Source: Beroe forskalii (lineage: Eukaryota; Ctenophora; Nuda; Beroida; Beroidae). Taken from it: a stretch of 64,000 nt of DNA. Of the stretch, positions 57,236-64,000 are shown one piece after another; positions within the stretch are counted from its first letter, which is position 1; each line of letters opens with the position of its first letter. The notes beneath the pieces were generated by a model. That model was given only the letters and a program-made list of their open reading frames with translations, was not told the origin of the DNA and did not search any database. The DNA is taken from the NCBI GenBank assembly GCA_011033025.1, contig WFMF01000049.1:310001-374000 (forward strand). The letters are read 5' to 3'. Made by a program: the position numbers and the translations under genes.

Positions 57236-57995
57236 CCGTACCTCAGAAATCAGAGAAACCCACTGCAGACTCTTTCTTTAACGTTTCGAGCATTTCCCTT
57301 TAAATTTTTAAGCAATATCACAACTTTTTCGACCTTTTCCCAATTTTAAGGGAATCCCTCATTTCTGCACTAACAGTTTATTTGTTATTATTAACGCAAG
57401 ATAAAAATTTCTAAAATATATAATATAATATCACCTCTATATCTGGTGGAAGCAGGGATGGAGCACAATGTAATCTGTATCCCCAGTCTGGGGATCAAAA
57501 TAAAGATAACACAGACTTGTGGTCCATTTTATGATTTTGTTTTGTTATGTTTCATATCTTTTGCTGCCGTGTTTGATGTGTCAGAGTTTATTTCTTGAGT
57601 TTTAAGTTAGGGTTTTAAGATTGGTATAGATATTAAATATACATGCATATTGGCGCCATTCCCATTGCTCGATGTACTTTACACTATACTCCCGCTTAAG
57701 CATGTTGTGATCAGTGGCCTCTGTATTTATTTGTTACATAATACCATGGCGCTATGATTAGGCATTTATGCTACAGTGACTTTTTATGAATTAACGAATG
57801 GCGAAGGGAGTGTCAACTTTTTCAACCTCTTCGATCATGATATAAAGAAATAATGTATGATGTGCATATAATTCTTGAAACGATGATTCATATGAAACAC
57901 TGATTCGTATGAATTGTTTTTATAGCGTTTGCTTTCATTGTTTCGTATATGGCAGGGTATTGATACAGTAAATGCTCACATGGGTATTAGAATAA
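57236..57995. other. AT-rich stretch, no recognised gene
   Basis: No exon or RNA gene recognised. No repeat apart from short A/T runs. Confidence 0.4.
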
Positions 57996-58130
57996 CCATC
58001 GTAATTGCACTCGCAAGCTCGTGCAATGACTTCAATTAATGCACTCGCAAGCTGGTGCATTTATTGCATGAATCCCACTAGCAAGGTCGTGCATTTATTG
58101 CATGGATCCCACTCGCAAGTGTGCATTTAC
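57996..58130. repeat. About 40-bp tandem repeat with TGCACTCGCAAGCTCGTGCA hairpins
   Basis: Three to four units of (T)GCACTCGCAAGCTCGTGCAATTTATTGCATG form a short tandem array; each unit can form a small hairpin because GCACTCG..CG(T)GTGC is self-complementary in part. Confidence 0.75.
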
Positions 58131-58974
58131 CGTATATTACATGATTCCTAAATTTGCACGCCCGTGAAAATGCCAGTTATATTCTCCTTTTAACTGCATA
58201 GTAGGAGTTATTTGAACGGGAGTGGTGATAAGAATTTTGAAAGATATACTCATTGTATCTATAATGATTGTGAAATATAATTGGACAATTAATGAACTAA
58301 ATATATGAAGTGTATTATTTTGTCTCTTCAAATTTGTTACTGAACTTCTTTCATTTCAAATTAGCTATACCAGAACTGAACCAAAATTGTATCAGGGACC
58401 CTAAAGGCACGACAAGATTAAAACTCCTTGACAAAGCTTCGTTTTGTCAAGGAAAAATTACAGAATGTTATTGTAATACGTTCTTTCAAAATGCCTCAGT
58501 GAGACCATTAATACTTACGAGTCACGACTCACGCATCTTAAGAATTAAATGAAGAACTCCAACGGTCGCCGTATATTCAACTGAAGTACTGACGTATCGG
58601 TCGCCATATACCTCGAATATTGATCTAATTTTGTTATGCCTTTCGGGACACCTGGATAGCTAGGTATGAAATGGGGCTATCAGTACCGGTCAGCTCTCCT
58701 GGTTGAGTTTCTGATAAAGACGAATAAATGTGAAAACTTTGAATTATACGAATATGGTGACCTTTGTCCGTAGTCGAATTCGTACGTAAGTGTGGCAGCT
58801 TGTCGATTCTGCTATGCACCATATTAAAATAAGCTGTGAGGCGTCATTAACTTACTATATAAAAGTCTGATAATGACGACATCTCGACCGCTTATTTATC
58901 AAATGTGCATGAATTTCGTATATTATGGAACACGCTACCATTCTCTTACAAGCACTTCAGCGCGGGATTTGAGC
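58131..58974. other. Stretch without a recognised gene
   Basis: An 80-codon open frame at 58,310-58,552 (LKLLDKASFCQGKITECY) has no recognisable domain and contains a small hairpin; I do not call it a gene. Nothing else seen. Confidence 0.4.
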
Positions 58975-59378
58975 GCGCACGCGAGTTTTATTGAAAAAAG
59001 TGATGCCCTGGAGTGAGCCTCCTCGGCCACGGGCATGGACGGCTTGACTCACTTTTTTTTACGCCAAAAAATGAGCCTAAAAAAAAAAGTGAGCCTTTTA
59101 TGTTTTTTTTTCTTGAAAAATTTTTATAGTAAAAAAAGTGATCCTCCTCGGCCACGGGGTTGGACAAAAGGATCAAAAAATTTTATATAAAAAATTTTTC
59201 AAGTAAAATTTTTTATAAAAAAATTTTTTATGAAAAATTTTTTATGTAAAAAAAAGTGAGCCTGCTCGGCCACCGTACACGAGTCGGCCTGCTCCTCGTG
59301 CGACAATACAAATTATTGCACTCGGCTACGCCTCGTGCAATAATTTCTATTAGCGCATTCCCAGCCATGCTCTAAGCG
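58975..59378 (-). repeat. Inverted-pair repeat, right member
   Basis: Reverse complement homologue of 51,555-51,900: in minus-strand order AGAGCATGG, GCTAATAGAAATTATTGCAC, ATTGTCGCACG, ACGGTGGCCGAGCAGGCTCAC, followed by AAAATTTTTT tracts and CCGTGGCCGAGGAGG phrases. It is more diverged and its hairpin is less perfect than the left member. Confidence 0.7.
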
Positions 59379-59389
59379 TATATTTGTCA

Positions 59390-59515
59390 GCGTATTTTGT
59401 CAGCGTATTTTGTCAGCGTATTTTGTCAGCGTATTTTTGTCAGACGTCGGACGCGCGCGCTTCGCGCGCGCGCCCACCGAAGGCGAAGGGGTCAGACAAC
59501 GTCTGACAAGCGTAT
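59390..59515. repeat. 13-bp tandem repeat (GTCAGCGTATTTT) and GC-rich hairpin
   Basis: GTCAGCGTATTTT repeats four to five times up to about 59,438. It is followed by GCGCGCGCTTCGCGCGCGC, a near-perfect hairpin, and the palindromic phrase GTCAGACAACGTCTGAC. Confidence 0.85.
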
Positions 59516-61510
59516 ATTAGGCGCGACGGTGCGCGTCCATGTCCATTATAATATACACTGCACGTTCATTTTTCACACCATTGAAACTATGCCTAATAGT
59601 AATATCAACTATTCATGCGTAAAATTTCTAATAAAATTATTTAAGTATAAAGTATTTATTATTTAATTGCTAATTTCTAAACTTTCTAAGTGTGTACCTA
59701 AATTCATAATAAAATATATTAGATAAAATGAAGATCGAACCGATATAGTTATAGGAATTCTTGGATATGTATTTTATATTTTATATTTTCATGCGTATCC
59801 TCATCTATTATCCGTAGATGCATTATTTAAATTTAATAAAATACGCATCGTGTATCAATTTATAAATATATAAATAAGATCATAATGCGGTCATAATCTT
59901 TAATATAAAATGAATTCACACGTGAATAATGTTTGTGCCGCCGTACACAATTAAATTTGAGCTTGCCAAGATGATATCAAGAGAAAGGAAGGCTAAGCTG
60001 GGCTTAGTCTGGGAATGTCTTAAAAAGCAGCTTGACCTTGGTAAGTCAATAATCTACACCTTTATTTTTTGTACATAAGTTAAATAATTTCTCCAGTATG
60101 TACTGTTAAGAGAGTACAACTTTTAATTTTTTAATGAATATAATTTAATATTCTATTTTTATGCCTTTAGTTGGTGGTCTCGTTAACAGTCCTAGTGATT
60201 GACTGAGTGCTTTCCTTCAGCACAGTCAAGAAGCTTCTTCATATAGATTATTAAAAATATATTGTTGTAAATGTGCTGTAAAACTTATATTCAAATTCAA
60301 ATTCAGTTGCGCTGTTGCTATGGATACAGATATTATGCACGTGCAGATTATGATCAGTTCTATGCGAGTACTTTCTGATATGTTGTTGATTGCTGCATTT
60401 TAGCGTTTGAACGAACGAAGTGTTTACTGTTTTCACATTTCATTTGAAATTCAAGATCTGGAAATAGAGAACGGGTATGGCTTGCATCGTGGAGGCTATT
60501 TCCGTTAGCATCTCTTCATAAATCAATGACAGACGTTGGTCGATTTAAATCAATGCTGAGTTGATGGTTAACGGAAAAATGTGAAATGTGAATTTACAGC
60601 AATTTAAGATTGAACAAAATCAAAATCAAATTGAATCGAATTTGGGCATAGCACATTGCGCTTTTGGAATACTGCTCTTGGCGTAAATCAATGCTTTGAT
60701 TAAACGTTCAGTATGAGTACGATACTCGGTTTTAATTTTCAGATTTAAGTTCATCATACAAGAGCAAATTATAGTGATCAAAACTTGCACGGTCCAGCAT
60801 CACTAAAAGTAACTAAAGAATAATGGTCAAGTTTGCTCCTTCATAAACTTTTTGAGAGCTTATTATTTGGTCCTGCGTATCATCTGGCAGGCCCAACGGG
60901 CCTTTCTAGTATGTTCATAATACGTTTATAATACGTTTATAATACGTTTACAATACGCTTATTATAAAAATATTATAATAAGTTTATCGTATCATTTTGT
61001 TATAGTTAAACCTACCTATCAGCCATATTCAATAGCTAACTCGCATATTGCAAAATGTGCATTGTTTTATAAAAAATACACTTCGACTTCCGTTTGATTG
61101 TGTTTTGCGTATTATCATTGCACTATTTCAATATTCATTTAAGTTTCAACATGCCTACAGGTAACTGCAAGTGCATAAATCTGCTTCTAAACACACTTAT
61201 AAATCAAACATATTATGTTATACATCAATTACATGTTATTCAAAACTGAATAAAACAATAATTCTACGCATTAAATTCCGATTATATAATGTATCAAGTT
61301 TTCATCAATAATATAAATATGCGCATGTTTAAAATTTCAGCATTCGTGTCGCTCTTTCAATACGTACTATTAAAAATTCCAGGGCATCTAAATTCACATA
61401 AAATCAAGCTGCTTATTATTTCTTTATTTATTTCGATAAGAGATAATTGGATACCAAACGCATATACTTGGTCAAAAACGCATCGTACCTTTGGTATCAA
61501 TGAAACAGCT
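59516..61510. other. Gene-poor AT-rich stretch with one possible small exon
   Basis: A possible exon at about 59,971-60,040 reads MISRERKAKLGLVWECLKKQ and ends at a good donor (G|GTAAGTCA); no partner exon was found, so I leave it as a hint only. A 10-11-bp ATAATACGTTT tandem repeat lies at 60,922-60,960. The rest shows nothing recognisable. Confidence 0.4.
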
Positions 61511-61511
61511 A

Positions 61512-64000
61512 TTTAATAATAATAATAATAAATTGAAATTTAGGAACACTGCTTTTAAGGCATGCTTATACTCAGCAGTGTTAAACATCTTAAAAACTCA
61601 TAATTTAAAATCAATAATTTAACTATCATAAACTAGTGCCTTCTTTAAACCTTCTTAACATGAAATCCATAGAAAAAAACACCTTACACAAAACAAAAAA
61701 TTATCATCATGAAAGAAGCACAAGCGGCCAAGAAATCATTTCGTCAGTTTCATAGTGTCTGATAAGGAAAGTTCAAACAGATAGGTTTTCAAAAGTTTTT
61801 TGAACACATCTGTGCCAGAAGCTGTAGTAATATGGTGAGGGAGGTTGTTAAATACCTTGGGACCAATAAATGAGAGGCTTCTTTGTCCAAGCCTAGTATT
61901 CATCACAGGAGTCAATAGTCTTGGTGTATAACCTTGATAGAGTAGGTAAACATGTCCTGGATATACATAGGAGCCTGACCATTAATGGCCTTATATGATA
62001 AAAAGTGCAATTTTAAACACAATACGTTTTTTGATCTGAAGCCAGTGAAGATTATGAAGATCATCATCTACATGATCATATTTATACTTGCCAGTGACCA
62101 ATTTTGCTGCAGAATTCTGAATTATCTGTAGTTGATTGACAAGCCTTTCAGCAATCCCATAGTATAGACAGTTACAATAATCCAAACAAGAGATAACCAT
62201 GCTATTCACAACTAACTTCATTTGATCCTTTGTGAGCAGAAATCGAACTTTACAGAGGTTCCTAATGGTATGGAATGCATTCTTCTTAAGGGAGACTATT
62301 TGTTTCTCAAAAGTTAATCTTTGGTCCATTTGAACACCAAGATTCTTGACCACTGAAAGAAATCTTATGGTTGTCCCACTAAAAAGATTAACACCCTTGA
62401 TGACAATTTGTTGGAGGATTTTACTTGAAGCAAATATTGTGATCTGAGTTTTAGGCTCATTGAGTTGAAGGTAGTACTTAGACATCCATTTTCGTATCAC
62501 ATCAAAACAGTCATTAATCTGATTTGTCAATATGTCAACCTGGTCTGATGGAGGGAATTTCTTTGTGACCTGATGATCATCAGCATAACCGAATATTGTG
62601 AACCCTAGCCTTTGTACACATAGGTAAATGGACCGGATGTAAATGTTGAATAAGACTGGGCCTAACACTGATCCCTGGGGGACCTCAAATTTGATTGTGA
62701 TTGTTTCTGAAGTGATAGAACCAAGTCTTATTCTCTGTGAACGGCCTTTGAGGAAACTTACAAACCATGCTAAAGCAGTCCCTCTAATTCCAATCTCATA
62801 CTTCAGAATTTTCAACAGCAGTGAATGATCCACAGTATCAAAGGCAGCACTGAGGTCTAAGAGCATCAGTACTGTTGCTGTATTTTCATCAGCAGCTATC
62901 AGTAAGTCATTGACAATCTTTACCAGTATGGTTTCAGTACTGTGATTTTTCTTATAGGCAAACTGGTCTGGGCAATGAAGGTTATTATACTGCATATGAG
63001 TATCAAGCCTTTTCAAAACAACACGCTCAACTAGTTTACCCAAAAGGTGAGGTTGGAAACAGGGCGATAGCTGCCAAGACTATTTTCATCAAGTTTTTAT
63101 CTTTAACAGAGGTGTAATGTCAGCTAGTTTCACACCATCCATAGAGCCTGAACTCAAGGATAAGTTAACCAAGTCAACAATTGTGGGAAGTAGTGAGGCA
63201 ATGTTATCTTCAAGCAATTGCTGGGGCAACATATCAGCAGGAGAACATTTTATGCCACTCTCAGCAATGATATCCTTTATCTCATCAACAGTTGTTGGCA
63301 AAAACTCATAGAGTGTTGAGGAGGTTTCATGAGACTGGAAAGGGGACTCTGGTGCAATTTCAGGATCAAACTTCTCACGGATTTTATCAATTTTGTCTAC
63401 ATAGAACTGATTAAAGTCACTGGCAAGTTTTGCAATATCTTCAGTTTCAGGCAGAGTGTGGATCTTTTGCTTGTCAAGCACCTTGTTGACAATACTGTAA
63501 AGATTCCGAGTGTTCCCTTTAGATTGCTGAATAACATTACCTAGATAAGCCTTTTTCTTATTCTTTGCTAACATAGTTGTCCTCCAGCACAGTTCTTTGT
63601 AAAACAGGTATGCATCCTCTGAAACATGCTTTGTCCTTTCTGCTTGACGTCGAAGTTTCCTCAATTCCCTGTACTCCTTATCAAACCATGGTGCTTTATC
63701 CACAACAGAAATGAATTTGTCGACCATAGGAGCATGATTGTTCAGAAGACCACCAAGTGCAGATGACAAATTATTAACAGCTATTCCAAAACTCTTGCTT
63801 GTGGAGGTTGAAACAAGTAAGTCCTGGAGGTCAGATGAGAATTCTTCTTTATCAATTTTAGCTAGATTCCTAACCTGGATCTTTTTGAAGTACTTACCAC
63901 TCAACTGAACATTCAATTCACAAAAAACTGGATAATGATCAGATCCCAAGGAGTTGAGAGGATCAACACAAACAGAATAAGTCAATGTTTTGTTTAGTGA
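61512..64000 (-). mobile_element. CR1/L2-like LINE, long but frameshifted, running off the right edge
   Basis: Minus-strand order: end of the AP endonuclease (LGSDHYPVFCELNV) near 63,940, a linker (LRKLRRQAERTKHVSEDAY), then the reverse transcriptase with FAYKKNHSTETILVKIVND, LLDLSAAFDTVDH, VPQGSVLGPVLFNIYI and the catalytic box FGYADDHQV (about 62,580). The frame breaks near 63,060, near 61,991 and again near 61,900; the C-terminal FIGPKVFNNLPHHIT reads in another frame up to about 61,746. A TTA microsatellite at 61,512-61,530 marks the 3' end. The 5' part lies beyond the window. Dead copy because of at least three frame changes. Confidence 0.88.

Overview
The window is a piece of an animal nuclear genome. 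It is AT-rich overall, with spliced genes (GT-AG introns, most 80-450 bp), metazoan protein families (an IRAK/Pelle-type kinase with a Death domain, SLC35B2, PMPCB, C2H2 zinc fingers), CR1/L2/jockey-like LINE fragments and very many fold-back elements, MITE-like elements and minisatellites. An early-branching or other marine invertebrate fits best. I cannot name the species from sequence alone.

Layout. 1-5,460: repeats, one possible degraded terminal exon, and a 5'-truncated LINE with a 281-bp palindrome at its broken end. 5,634-5,957: a small two-exon candidate gene. 5,998-26,499: three copies, one of them inverted, of a previously unrecognised (to me) transposon-like element with about 650-bp terminal inverted repeats. 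Its core is a long satellite built from CGACT and CGACGACT words. Between copies lie a C2H2 zinc-finger gene (12.7-15.0 kb), a TA-flanked MITE, a 265-bp fold-back and a TGGAGGCT minisatellite that copy 2 interrupts. 27,245-29,423: the 3' half of SLC35B2 (PAPS transporter), with an unspliced versus spliced choice of C-terminus. 30,100-37,950: two inverted TATA-box modules, each with upstream tandem boxes and a downstream 17-bp minisatellite. Between them lie exons of an MTUS/ATIP-like coiled-coil protein and the later exons of PMPCB. 38,117-39,315: a LINE ORF1-only retrocopy with a poly(A) tail, in a PMPCB intron. 39,334-40,410: PMPCB exons 1-3 on the minus strand. 41,255-42,466: a tandem-repeat-bearing element. 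42,602-46,139: the most notable gene, on the minus strand. 46,985-64,000: LINE fragments, fold-backs, tandem repeats and gene-poor AT-rich DNA, ending in a large LINE that runs off the right edge.

The most interesting gene encodes one predicted protein of 844 residues with a Death domain, an intact IRAK/Pelle kinase and a nucleoside-phosphorylase (PNP_UDP) domain spread over five phase-compatible exons. It would join a Toll/IL-1-type signalling kinase directly to a nucleoside/nucleobase-cleaving effector fold, so it is a strong candidate for an undescribed immune signalling architecture.

Limits. Several coding regions contain paired +1/-1 frame changes, and two or three genes are cut (SLC35B2 lacks its 5' part, PMPCB its 3' part, the MTUS-like gene its 5' part). 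These could be real rearrangements caused by the repeats or assembly errors in a repeat-rich region. I ran no searches; family names come from motifs recognised by eye.
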